Shown: in pieces, positions 1 to 6,647 of the stretch | How positions within the stretch are numbered: position 1 is the stretch's first letter | Layout of the letters: each line of letters starts with the position of its first letter | NCBI GenBank assembly: GCA_963757815.1 | Contig: CAVWSN010000029.1 | Span: forward strand, 62,001-126,000 | Length of the DNA stretch: 64,000 bases | Source of the DNA: JACVRW01 sp963757815 | GTDB lineage: Bacteria > Actinomycetota > Thermoleophilia > Solirubrobacterales > Thermoleophilaceae | Reading direction: 5' to 3' | Position numbers and translations under genes: made by a program | Notes under the pieces: generated by a model | What the model was told of the DNA's origin: nothing | Seen by the model: only the letters and a program-made list of their open reading frames with translations | The model's database searches: none

Positions 1-597
1 TTCCCCGGCGGCTACCTCGAGCGCGTCTACCGCCTGGCAGCTCTCTTCATCGACCGCAACTACGGGCTGCTGCGCTGGGCGCCGGTCTTCCTGCTCGCGT
101 TCGCGGGCCTCTGGTGGCTGTGGCGCTCCTACCGCGACCGGCTCGCACGCGCCGTGCCGCAGCTGCGCGAGGTCGAGCTCACGGCGGGCCTGTGCGCGGC
201 GGCGCTCGGCGCGCAGCTGCTGGTGGCCGCCTTCCTCGCGCCCACCATGTTCGGCTTCTGGTTCCCCGCCCGCCACCTGCTGGCGGCGCTGCCGCTCGCG
301 ATCCCGCTGGTCGGCTGGGGCCTCAGGCACGCGCCGCGCCTGGGCACGGCACTGGCGGCTCTGACGCTCGCCGCGTCGGCCTGGCTCTACGTCGACGTCC
401 GCTGGGGCAGCGGCTCGCTCGTGACCGCCCGGCCCGACGCGCCGTTCGGCCCGCTCACGGACGCCTTCCCGCTGTTCGAGCCCGGCGGCGGCTGGCCGTT
501 CTGGCTCGCGGGGGCGATCGGCGCGGCGCTCGCCGCCCTCGCCCTTCGCGAACTGCGCCACTCCCGCCAGATGGCGGGCGCCACCCGTCTCAGGTAG
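1..597 (+). CDS. Polytopic membrane protein, 3' fragment
   Basis: The frame is open from the first base of the window, so the N-terminus lies upstream. The 198 visible residues contain about four hydrophobic segments, near residues 26-42, 60-80, 92-130 and 165-180, separated by short basic loops, and end at a TAG. The layout resembles the C-terminal half of GT39/ArnT-like lipid-linked glycosyltransferases, but no catalytic motif is in view, so that is only a guess. The neighbouring gene on the other strand carries a GT2 domain, which fits a cell-envelope sugar context. Its last 211 bp overlap the C-terminal tail of that convergent gene. Confidence 0.6.
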   Translation, partial: FPGGYLERVYRLAALFIDRNYGLLRWAPVFLLAFAGLWWLWRSYRDRLARAVPQLREVELTAGLCAAALGAQLLVAAFLAPTMFGFWFPARHLLAALPLAIPLVGWGLRHAPRLGTALAALTLAASAWLYVDVRWGSGSLVTARPDAPFGPLTDAFPLFEPGGGWPFWLAGAIGAALAALALRELRHSRQMAGATRLR

Positions 598-2684
598 ACG
601 GGATAGCGGACGAACGATCGGCCGTTGCGGCGGCGCCGGTAGCGGATCGGCACCTCGACGGGCTCGATACCCGCGCCCCAGAGCGAGAGCGTCAGCACCT
701 GCGCGTAGTTGTAGTCGTGGCAGATGCGGGCCTTGGCGAGCGCGCCCGCGGAGAACGCGCGGTAGCCGCTCTGGCCGTCGCTCGTGACGGTCCCCATCAG
801 GAAGCCGAGCAGGGCGCTCGTCGTGCGGTTGGCGAGGTTGCGGTGCCAGCTCATCCCCTCGCGCTCGCCCAGGAACCGGGAGCCGAGCACGTACTCCGCC
901 CGCCCACGCGCAACGGGCGAGAGCACGCGCTCGAAGTCGGCCGGGTCGTACTCGCCGTCGCCGTCCAGGTAGACGGCCGCGGCGTAGCGCTCGTCACGGG
1001 CGATCTCGAGCCCGGTCCGCAGCGCCGCGCCCAGGCCGCGGCAGCGCTCGTGCGAGACGACCCGCGCGCCGTGAGCGCGGCCGATCACGGGCGTGGCGTC
1101 GCGGGAGCCGTCGTCGACCAGGAGCACGTCGACCGGCAGGCCGCAGGCCTCGCTCGGCAGGCCGGCGAGCACCTCGCCGACTGTCGCTTCCTCGTCGCGC
1201 GCCACGACGATGGCGAGACAGCGCCCTCGGGCCTGGGCCGTGGCCGGGCCGGACGGCGCCGGCAGCAGCGGGCGGCCGCGCGCGGCCGCGGGCGACGGCA
1301 CGCCGAGCAGGGTCGAGATCGTCGTCGCGAGCTCGCACACCGAGCGCGGCTCGCGCTCGATCGCTCCGGGCCGCGCTCCCTCCCCCCAGACCACGAACGG
1401 GACCGGCCGCTCGCCCCAGTCGAGGTGGCCGTGGCCGCCGATACCGCGTCCCTGGCCGTGATCCGCCATGAGCACGACGGTGGCGCCGCGGAGCCTGCCG
1501 CGCTCCTCGAGGAAGGCGAGGAAATCGCCGATGTGGCGGTCGGTCTCCGCGAGCTGGTCGAGGTACTCGGGGCTGCGCACACCGCGGACGTGGCCGAGCT
1601 GGTCGGCCGCCAGCAGCTGCAGAACGAGCAGGTCGGGGTCCTCTTCCTCGACCACGCGCCGTCCTTCGGCGCACAGCGAGCGGTCGATCTCCGCCGTGGG
1701 CTGGACCGAGCTGACCGGGCGAACGACGTGGTCGCCGAAGGGGTCGAGCAGATGGGCGATGCCGACGAGCCGGCCACGGCGGCCCTCCCGCTCGAGCACG
1801 TCGAAGACCGACTCGACCCGGACCCCGAGCCGCGGGGCGAAGTTCGAGCGCATGCCGTGCTCGTGCGGCGCGGCGCCGGTCAGCATCGAGGAGAAGCAGA
1901 CGACCGTGCGCGCCGGGTAGGCGGGCTCCACGCCGAGGTACTCGGTGCCCTCGCGGGCGAGCCGGTCCATCACGGGCGTGTGCGCCTGCCACAGCCGGCC
2001 GCGGTTGCAGCCGTCGACGACGATCACGTAGACCCTGCGGGCGAGCGCAGCCGCTGCGGCCGCCGGGGCGGGGCTGCGCTCGGGGTAGCGCGGCAGGCGC
2101 CGCCGCGCGAAGCTGCGCCATGCGAGCGCGCCGAGCCCGGCGGCGATCAGCGCCGCGGCGGCGATCCGCAGCGCCGAGCCGACGCTCGGCTCCTCCGCGA
2201 GCAGCGTGCCCGCGCTCAGCGCCATCAGGAACTTGGGCACCTGCTCGAGCGCGTTTCCGCTCGTGGGGTCCGAGTTGGTGAGCACGAGGCGCCAGAAGCG
2301 CAGCCCGTTGAGCCAGGAAGCGCCGGTGCGCAGGTGGTAGTAGACGCTCCCCCAGACCACGACCGTGAAGAAGAGGTAACCGGCGAGCGCGCCGGCGAGC
2401 AGGGCCGGCGCGCGCCACGGTTCCAGCAGCGGGACGGAGGCGAGAGCCGCGAGCCAAAGGAGCGCTCGGCCGCGCAGGGGGAACGGGAAGCAGGCGAGCA
2501 CGGCGGCCAGCGCCAGCGCGCCCACGCACGCGAGCGCGGTGGAACCCTCCGGCGCCAGCCCGACGAGCGCGGCGCAGAGCAGGACGAGCAGCGGATAGAC
2601 GAGCGAGAACGGCCGCCCCTCGTTGAAGACGTTCCAGGCGCGCGCCGCCCAGATCTCGATCGGCCCAGCCATCGCGGGCGCCAT
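387..2684 (-). CDS. Membrane / alkaline-phosphatase-like / GT2 glycosyltransferase fusion
   Basis: This 765-residue protein joins three parts. Residues 1-190 hold about five hydrophobic segments. Residues 217-475 are an alkaline-phosphatase-superfamily (type I phosphodiesterase/pyrophosphatase) domain with the metal and nucleophile set visible as D224 (VVDG), T260 (PARTVVCF), D361 and H365 (ADQLGH), and D408-H409 with H418 (ADHGQ, GGHGH). Residues 488-710 are a GT2 domain of the dolichol-phosphate-sugar synthase type, with VDDGSRD and a DGDGEYDP metal motif. By family, GT2 proteins of this type load a sugar onto a polyprenyl phosphate. The last ~55 residues overlap the convergent gene and look low-complexity, so the natural end may be earlier. 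ATG at 2684 is used; a second Met lies four codons downstream. Confidence 0.8.
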   Translation of the reverse strand: MAPAMAGPIEIWAARAWNVFNEGRPFSLVYPLLVLLCAALVGLAPEGSTALACVGALALAAVLACFPFPLRGRALLWLAALASVPLLEPWRAPALLAGALAGYLFFTVVVWGSVYYHLRTGASWLNGLRFWRLVLTNSDPTSGNALEQVPKFLMALSAGTLLAEEPSVGSALRIAAAALIAAGLGALAWRSFARRRLPRYPERSPAPAAAAAALARRVYVIVVDGCNRGRLWQAHTPVMDRLAREGTEYLGVEPAYPARTVVCFSSMLTGAAPHEHGMRSNFAPRLGVRVESVFDVLEREGRRGRLVGIAHLLDPFGDHVVRPVSSVQPTAEIDRSLCAEGRRVVEEEDPDLLVLQLLAADQLGHVRGVRSPEYLDQLAETDRHIGDFLAFLEERGRLRGATVVLMADHGQGRGIGGHGHLDWGERPVPFVVWGEGARPGAIEREPRSVCELATTISTLLGVPSPAAARGRPLLPAPSGPATAQARGRCLAIVVARDEEATVGEVLAGLPSEACGLPVDVLLVDDGSRDATPVIGRAHGARVVSHERCRGLGAALRTGLEIARDERYAAAVYLDGDGEYDPADFERVLSPVARGRAEYVLGSRFLGEREGMSWHRNLANRTTSALLGFLMGTVTSDGQSGYRAFSAGALAKARICHDYNYAQVLTLSLWGAGIEPVEVPIRYRRRRNGRSFVRYPVYLRRVAPAIWREWRSSRRARAASAAPIAPASQNGQPPPGSNSGKASVSGPNGASGRAVTSEPLPQRTST

Positions 2685-2685
2685 A

Positions 2686-2699
2686 TTAGGGATACCTAA
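2686..2699. repeat. 14-bp palindrome at the divergent start region
   Basis: TTAGG-GATA-CCTAA is a perfect 5-bp inverted repeat with a 4-bp spacer. It begins two bases upstream of the ATG of the phosphatase-glycosyltransferase fusion, and the YjbR gene starts 60 bp away on the other strand. This position suits an operator or a leaderless promoter. The half-site resembles those in actinobacterial IdeR boxes, but the spacing differs from the classical box, so the binding protein is unknown. Confidence 0.35.
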
Positions 2700-2758
2700 C
2701 AGGGGCTGGAGCGCGGTGCCGGATACCGTGCGGCGCGGCGCTGGCAGACTGTCCTGCC

Positions 2759-3106
2759 ATGGCTGACGCCGCCACCGTACGCCGGCTCACCGAGGCACTC
2801 CCCGACGTCGAGGAGGGGATGTCCTTCGGCACCCCGTCCTGGAAGGTGCGCGGCAAGTTCTTCGCCCGCCTGCGCGACGGCGACACGGTGCTCGTCGCGA
2901 AGGTCGACAAGGGCGAGAAGCAGCTGTTGATGGAGGCCGAGCCGGAGATCTTCTTCGAGACGCCGCACTACCACGGCTACGGCTACGTGCTAGTCCGGCT
3001 CGCCAACATCGACGAGGACGAGCTGGCCGAGGTGGTCGAGGACGCCTGGCGGCTCGCCGCGCCCAAGACGCTGGTCAGGGAGCGCGACGAGGCGCGCAGC
3101 GCCTAG
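2759..3106 (+). CDS. MmcQ/YjbR-family protein
   Basis: This 115-residue protein has the full length and motifs of the MmcQ/YjbR family: an N-terminal helix (VRRLTEALPDVEE), the GTPSWKVRGKFFARL strand pair, and the ETPHYHGYGYVLVRL segment, followed by a C-terminal helix with LVEDAWRLAAPK-like spacing. Members adopt a CyaY-like fold and are often annotated as DNA-binding, but their biochemical role is poorly defined. The gene stands alone, convergent with the VIT gene and divergent from the fusion gene. ATG at 2759 is the only good start. Confidence 0.85.
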   Translation: MADAATVRRLTEALPDVEEGMSFGTPSWKVRGKFFARLRDGDTVLVAKVDKGEKQLLMEAEPEIFFETPHYHGYGYVLVRLANIDEDELAEVVEDAWRLAAPKTLVRERDEARSA

Positions 3107-3353
3107 CCCAGCCCTCCAGCTTTGCGTTGGGTGGCGGCGCCAGGTCGGTCTCGCGTATGGGGCTGGGGAAGGGGTGTTGCCCGTCGGCCGCGGCTGGGCC
3201 GGGCGTAATCGAAGATCATTCGGCGGCTGTGCTCGGTGAATCGCGAGCTTTCCTGACTTTGACCGCCAGGAGCGGGCGAAGTCAGCACAGTGGCGCTGGA
3301 TGTCGGGTTTGGGCTTCCCGGCGGCCGGCGGAGACCAAACCGCGCAGCGCCTA
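3093..3353. repeat. 13-bp direct repeats bounding a noncoding interval
   Basis: CGCGCAGCGCCTA occurs at 3093-3105, overlapping the stop of the YjbR gene, and again at 3341-3353, overlapping the stop of the VIT gene. The 235 bp between them contain no convincing gene. They include an imperfect stem, CTGACTTTG at 3253-3261 against CGAAGTCAG at 3277-3285, and look less GC-rich than the flanks. The arrangement could be a deletion or insertion scar, or a duplicated terminator region. Confidence 0.4.
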
Positions 3354-3857
3354 AGCCGAACCGATCGCGATCCCGACCGCCGCGACCACGGCGCCGCCGA
3401 GCGTGACCTGCACGAGCGAGCGCGCCAACGAGACCCGCATGAAGCGGCGGCGCACCCAGGCGATCGCGATCAGCTCGAGCGCCACCACCACGTAGGCCAC
3501 CGTCAGCGCCCGGTTGACGTCCCCGATCAGGAACGGGAGCGCGTGCAGGGAGCCGCCCACGAACGTGGCTCCGCCGGTGATCAGCCCGCGGGCCATCGAG
3601 CTGCCGCGGCCGGTGAGCGAGCCGTCGTCGGAGAGTCCCTCCGACAGACCCATGCTGATAGCGGCTCCGAGCGCCGCGGCCACGCCCACCAGCAGCGCCT
3701 CCCGTGAGCCGGCGAGGTAGGCGGTCGCGAAGATCGGCGCAAGCGTCGAGATGGTGCCGTCGATCAGGCCGATCAGGCCGGGCTGAACCACCCTGAGCAC
3801 GAGGCTGCGCTCGTCGGTGCCTCGAACACGAGCGACGATCTGTGCAGCACTCGACAT
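3351..3857 (-). CDS. VIT1/CCC1-family divalent metal transporter
   Basis: This 168-residue membrane protein has about four to five hydrophobic segments and the VIT-family opening IGLIDGTISTLAPIFATAYLAG-like segment (residues 28-49), where a Gly-x-x-Asp-Gly motif starts the first helix. VIT1/CCC1 proteins move Fe2+ or Mn2+ out of the cytosol, and this one is near the minimum length for the family. It lacks the long cytoplasmic metal-binding loop of eukaryotic members. It is divergent from a Fur-family repressor gene across a 40-bp gap with a palindrome, so metal-responsive control by that regulator is a reasonable inference. Confidence 0.8.
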   Translation of the reverse strand: MSSAAQIVARVRGTDERSLVLRVVQPGLIGLIDGTISTLAPIFATAYLAGSREALLVGVAAALGAAISMGLSEGLSDDGSLTGRGSSMARGLITGGATFVGGSLHALPFLIGDVNRALTVAYVVVALELIAIAWVRRRFMRVSLARSLVQVTLGGAVVAAVGIAIGSA

Positions 3858-3860
3858 GAA

Positions 3861-3882
3861 CTAACTATTGCAAACGAGTTAG
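3861..3882. promoter_or_regulatory. Candidate Fur-family operator
   Basis: CTAACT at 3861-3866 and AGTTAG at 3877-3882 form a perfect 6-bp inverted repeat with a 10-bp spacer in an AT-rich 40-bp gap. It lies between the starts of the VIT transporter (4 bp from its ATG) and the Fur regulator (15 bp from its ATG). The short leaders mean a bound protein would block both genes. The assignment to Fur rests on position only. Confidence 0.45.
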
Positions 3883-3897
3883 AATAAGGTCTCCCTA

Positions 3898-4377
3898 ATG
3901 AGAGCTTCGGACGACGAGATCCTCAGCGCCGCCCTGCGTGAACGCGGCATGCGTGTGACGCCCCAGCGGCTGCTGATCCACCGTGCGCTCATGGAGCTCG
4001 ACCGGCACGCGAGCGCCGAGCAGGTGCTCGAGGCGGTCTCCCAGCGGCTCCCGAACGCCTCGCTCCCCACCGTGTACGCGACGCTGGAGCTGTTCGAGGA
4101 GCTGGGGATCGTGCGGCGCGTGGCCGCCAGCTCGGGCGTCGCGCTCTGGGATCCGCGCCCGGAGCGCCACCATCACTTCGTGTGCAAGCGCTGTGGCGCG
4201 ATCGAAGACGTCGACGCCCCGCTCGACGTCGATCGGGTCATGCGCGCCGCCCGCGGGCGGGGACTGCGGCCCTACGAGGCGGAGCTCGTCTTGACGGGGC
4301 TCTGCGCGGCCTGCTCGCGCGAGGCTTCCCAGAGCAGCTCGAGGCGCCGTACGAAAATCTTGGGCCGGTCCGCGTAG
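3898..4377 (+). CDS. Fur-family metalloregulator
   Basis: This 159-residue repressor has the family winged helix at residues 18-75 (TPQRLLIHRALMELDRHASA, then LPTVYATLELFEELG as recognition helix). The metal-binding half shows HHH at 91-93, C96xxC99 and C136xxC139, the structural zinc cysteines. Members sense Fe2+, Zn2+, Mn2+ or peroxide, and the metal cannot be decided here. Its partner across a palindromic gap is a VIT-type metal transporter. The last 106 bp overlap the convergent CHAD gene. The tail after C139 is basic and low-complexity. Confidence 0.88.
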   Translation: MRASDDEILSAALRERGMRVTPQRLLIHRALMELDRHASAEQVLEAVSQRLPNASLPTVYATLELFEELGIVRRVAASSGVALWDPRPERHHHFVCKRCGAIEDVDAPLDVDRVMRAARGRGLRPYEAELVLTGLCAACSREASQSSSRRRTKILGRSA

Positions 4378-5186
4378 AGACGCGCGCCGAGCTCGAAGGC
4401 CTCCTGCTGCAGGGCGGCTCGCCGGGCTTCCACCGCTTCCACGAGCTCGGGCTTGGGCTCGGTGTGCTCCTGAGCCCACGCGAGCAGCACGGCCAGGTCG
4501 TGATCGTCTCCGAGCAGGTCCGAGAGCGTGTGAGCCTCGTCGCCGACGGCGTCCATCACGGGCTTCCAGACGAAGCTCAGCAGCGTGTGGTCGTACCAGA
4601 GCTCCTTGGTGCGCTTGCGCCACTCGTGGAGGCCCTCGACGCTCGGCTCGCTGCGCGTGGCGCGCAGCTCGCGCCGCCCGCGCTTGTACATGCGTGTGAG
4701 GCCCGGTCGCAGGGCGTCGAAGTCGTCGTGCTCGAGCTGCCAGTGGTCGACCCGCCCGCGTGCCTCGGTCAGGATCCCGATCACGAGTGAGGCCGCCTGC
4801 CCGCGCGAGCCGCCGCCCGTGCGCACGCGGTGCGCCTCGAGCGCCTGGCGCAGAGGGCCGCTCACGGCCTCCTCGAGCTCCAGCCCCTCGAGCGTCACGA
4901 GCATGACGTCGGCGTCGCGGACCCCGGAGAGCTCCGCGGCGGCGTCGCGGAAGCATTCGTTCTCGCGCCTGTAGACGTCGTCGCCGATCTCGCCGCGCAC
5001 CAGGCGCAGAAGCGCGCGCAGCTTCTTCATGTCCTTGCGCGCGTTGTGGACGGCTTCCGCGGGGCTGCTGCCGGCCTCGCCGCTGAGCTCGTCGATGGCG
5101 TCGTCGATGCGCCCGCGGGCGATCCGCGCCACCCCCTCCGGGAGCGACTCCTTCCGCTTCAGCCTGTACGCGCGCGAGCTGCTCAC
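4272..5186 (-). CDS. CHAD domain protein
   Basis: This 304-residue protein is almost entirely a CHAD domain, a helical fold rich in conserved histidines and basic residues. Visible hallmarks are AVHNARKDMKKLRALLRLVR (residues 45-64), where His and Lys/Arg line a polyphosphate-binding channel, and the second-repeat motif LHEWRKRTKELWYDHTLL. CHAD proteins bind inorganic polyphosphate and often sit with polyphosphate granules or CYTH phosphatases. No CYTH gene is nearby. It lies 33 bp downstream of meaB on the same strand. Its 3' end overlaps the convergent fur gene by 106 bp. Confidence 0.85.
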   Translation of the reverse strand: MSSSRAYRLKRKESLPEGVARIARGRIDDAIDELSGEAGSSPAEAVHNARKDMKKLRALLRLVRGEIGDDVYRRENECFRDAAAELSGVRDADVMLVTLEGLELEEAVSGPLRQALEAHRVRTGGGSRGQAASLVIGILTEARGRVDHWQLEHDDFDALRPGLTRMYKRGRRELRATRSEPSVEGLHEWRKRTKELWYDHTLLSFVWKPVMDAVGDEAHTLSDLLGDDHDLAVLLAWAQEHTEPKPELVEAVEARRAALQQEAFELGARLYADRPKIFVRRLELLWEASREQAAQSPVKTSSAS

Positions 5187-5219
5187 GCTCTGACAGTACC
5201 CGCTACTTGCGGCTTTTCG

Positions 5220-6176
5220 TCACGGCTCGCGCTCGAGCAGCTTGGCCGCGGCGCTCGCGGGATCGAGGCGCCGAGCGACCACCTCGTCGAGCAGCTCCTG
5301 CACGGACTCGTCCCCCCTCACCTGCGCCTCGAGCTTGCGCCGCAGCCGCCCCGCGGCAAGCGCGATCACCTCGTTCAGGAGATTGCGGCGGCGGCGCTCG
5401 GCGAGCGTCCCGCGCTCCTCGATGAACTCGCGGTGCTCCGAGATTTTCTCGCCGAGCTCGTCGATGCCCTCGCCCCTGCTCGCCTCCGTCTTTACGATCG
5501 GCACCCGCCAGTCCTCCTGCGGGCCGAGCGAGAGCACGCCGCGGATCTCGCGCACCATCGTGTCCGTGAGCGGGTGGTCGGCCTTGTTGACCGCGATCAC
5601 GTCCGGGATCTCCATGACGCCCGCCTTGAGCGCCTGGATCGAGTCGCCCGACCCGGGCATCAACGCCAGCACGACCGTGTCGGCGTGGTCGATGATGTCG
5701 ACCTCCGCCTGGCCGACGCCGACGGTCTCCAGGAATACGTCGTCCTTGCCGGAGGCGTCCATCAGGAGCGCCGCCTGCAGGGTCGCCTCGGAGAGCCCGC
5801 CGAGCGAGCCCCGGCTCGCCATCGAGCGGATGTAAACACCCGGGTCGAGGAAGTGCTCGCTCAGCCTGATCCGGTCACCGAGCAGCGCGCCCTGGGTGAA
5901 CGGCGAGCTCGGATCGATGGAGAGCACCGCGACGTCGCGCTCGCGGGCGCGGGCGCGTTCCACGAGGCGCGCGATGATGGTCGACTTGCCCACCCCGGGC
6001 GGCCCGGTGAAGCCCACGATCGCCGCCCGCCCGGTGCTCGGGTAGACCTCGCGCACGAGCGCCCAGCCCTCGGGATCGTCGTTCTCGACCAGCGAGATCG
6101 CGCGCGCGAGCGCGCGCTTGTCCCCGGCGAGCAGGCGCTCGGCGAGGTCGGCTGCGGTGCGTCCGGGGGCCGGCAC
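5220..6176 (-). CDS. meaB: MeaB/ArgK-type G-protein chaperone
   Basis: This 318-residue cytosolic GTPase protects and reloads adenosylcobalamin-dependent acyl-CoA mutases such as methylmalonyl-CoA mutase. Motifs visible are the P-loop GPPGVGKST (residues 58-66), the family-specific SIDPSSPFTQGALLGDRIR start, ETVGVGQAE in the switch region, and VNKAD for guanine recognition. A C-terminal helical dimerisation arm follows. The mutase itself is not in the window, so it must be elsewhere or lost. It sits between a VOC protein and the CHAD protein on the same strand. Confidence 0.93.
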   Translation of the reverse strand: MPAPGRTAADLAERLLAGDKRALARAISLVENDDPEGWALVREVYPSTGRAAIVGFTGPPGVGKSTIIARLVERARARERDVAVLSIDPSSPFTQGALLGDRIRLSEHFLDPGVYIRSMASRGSLGGLSEATLQAALLMDASGKDDVFLETVGVGQAEVDIIDHADTVVLALMPGSGDSIQALKAGVMEIPDVIAVNKADHPLTDTMVREIRGVLSLGPQEDWRVPIVKTEASRGEGIDELGEKISEHREFIEERGTLAERRRRNLLNEVIALAAGRLRRKLEAQVRGDESVQELLDEVVARRLDPASAAAKLLEREP

Positions 6177-6237
6177 GGAGGCGCAATGCTATGGATGCCG
6201 TCCCCTGCGCAGCCCGCCGAGCCGGCTGCTTCGGGCC

Positions 6238-6636
6238 TCAGCCGCGGAGGTGCTCGCCCACGTCCCAGGTCCACAGCTCGACGACGTTGCCGTCCGGGTC
6301 GTCGACGTAGGCCGCGCGGCCGGCGCCGGGAAACTCGAGCGTCTCGACCCGCTGGCCGCGCTCACCCAGCAGCGCCACCGCTGCGTCGAAGCTCTCCTCC
6401 GCGATGTGCATGGCGTAGTGCACGTGCAGTCCGCCGCGGCCGCCCTTCAGGCCCACCTGCGGGCGCCACAGGCCGATCCGCGTGCGCTCCCCGGCCATCA
6501 CCCAGATCGCCTCGCGGTCGGGCCAGCGCTCCACGACCGGGAGGCCGAGCACGCCCGCGTAGAACTCCTCGGCGGCCTCCAGGTCGACCACCTCCAGCAC
6601 GAGCTCGGACACGCCGGTCACGGGGACGCCGCTCAC
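6238..6636 (-). CDS. VOC-superfamily (glyoxalase-like) protein
   Basis: At 132 residues this is one VOC module, made of two beta-alpha-beta-beta-beta repeats. The first begins SELVLEVVDLEAAEEFYAGVLG. The second ends YVDDPDGNVVELW, the usual metal-ligand Glu strand. VOC proteins include methylmalonyl-CoA epimerase, glyoxalase I and fosfomycin-resistance enzymes. The length and the closing motif fit a generic glyoxalase/dioxygenase-like member, and the adjacent meaB makes an epimerase conceivable, but the typical epimerase His pattern is not obvious. It starts 11 bp after the permease gene ends. Confidence 0.75.
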   Translation of the reverse strand: MSGVPVTGVSELVLEVVDLEAAEEFYAGVLGLPVVERWPDREAIWVMAGERTRIGLWRPQVGLKGGRGGLHVHYAMHIAEESFDAAVALLGERGQRVETLEFPGAGRAAYVDDPDGNVVELWTWDVGEHLRG

Positions 6637-6647
6637 GCGACGCGAGC

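Noticed and set aside
114..2699. 861-codon open frame on the plus strand opposite the phosphatase-GT2 gene
   Set aside because: Low-complexity Arg/Ala/Gly-rich translation with no motif; it is an antisense shadow typical of high GC. The same applies to other long antisense frames throughout the window.
3253..3261. CTGACTTTG resembling the start of the amine-region operator
   Set aside because: Only nine bases match, the second half-site is missing, and it lies between convergent gene ends.
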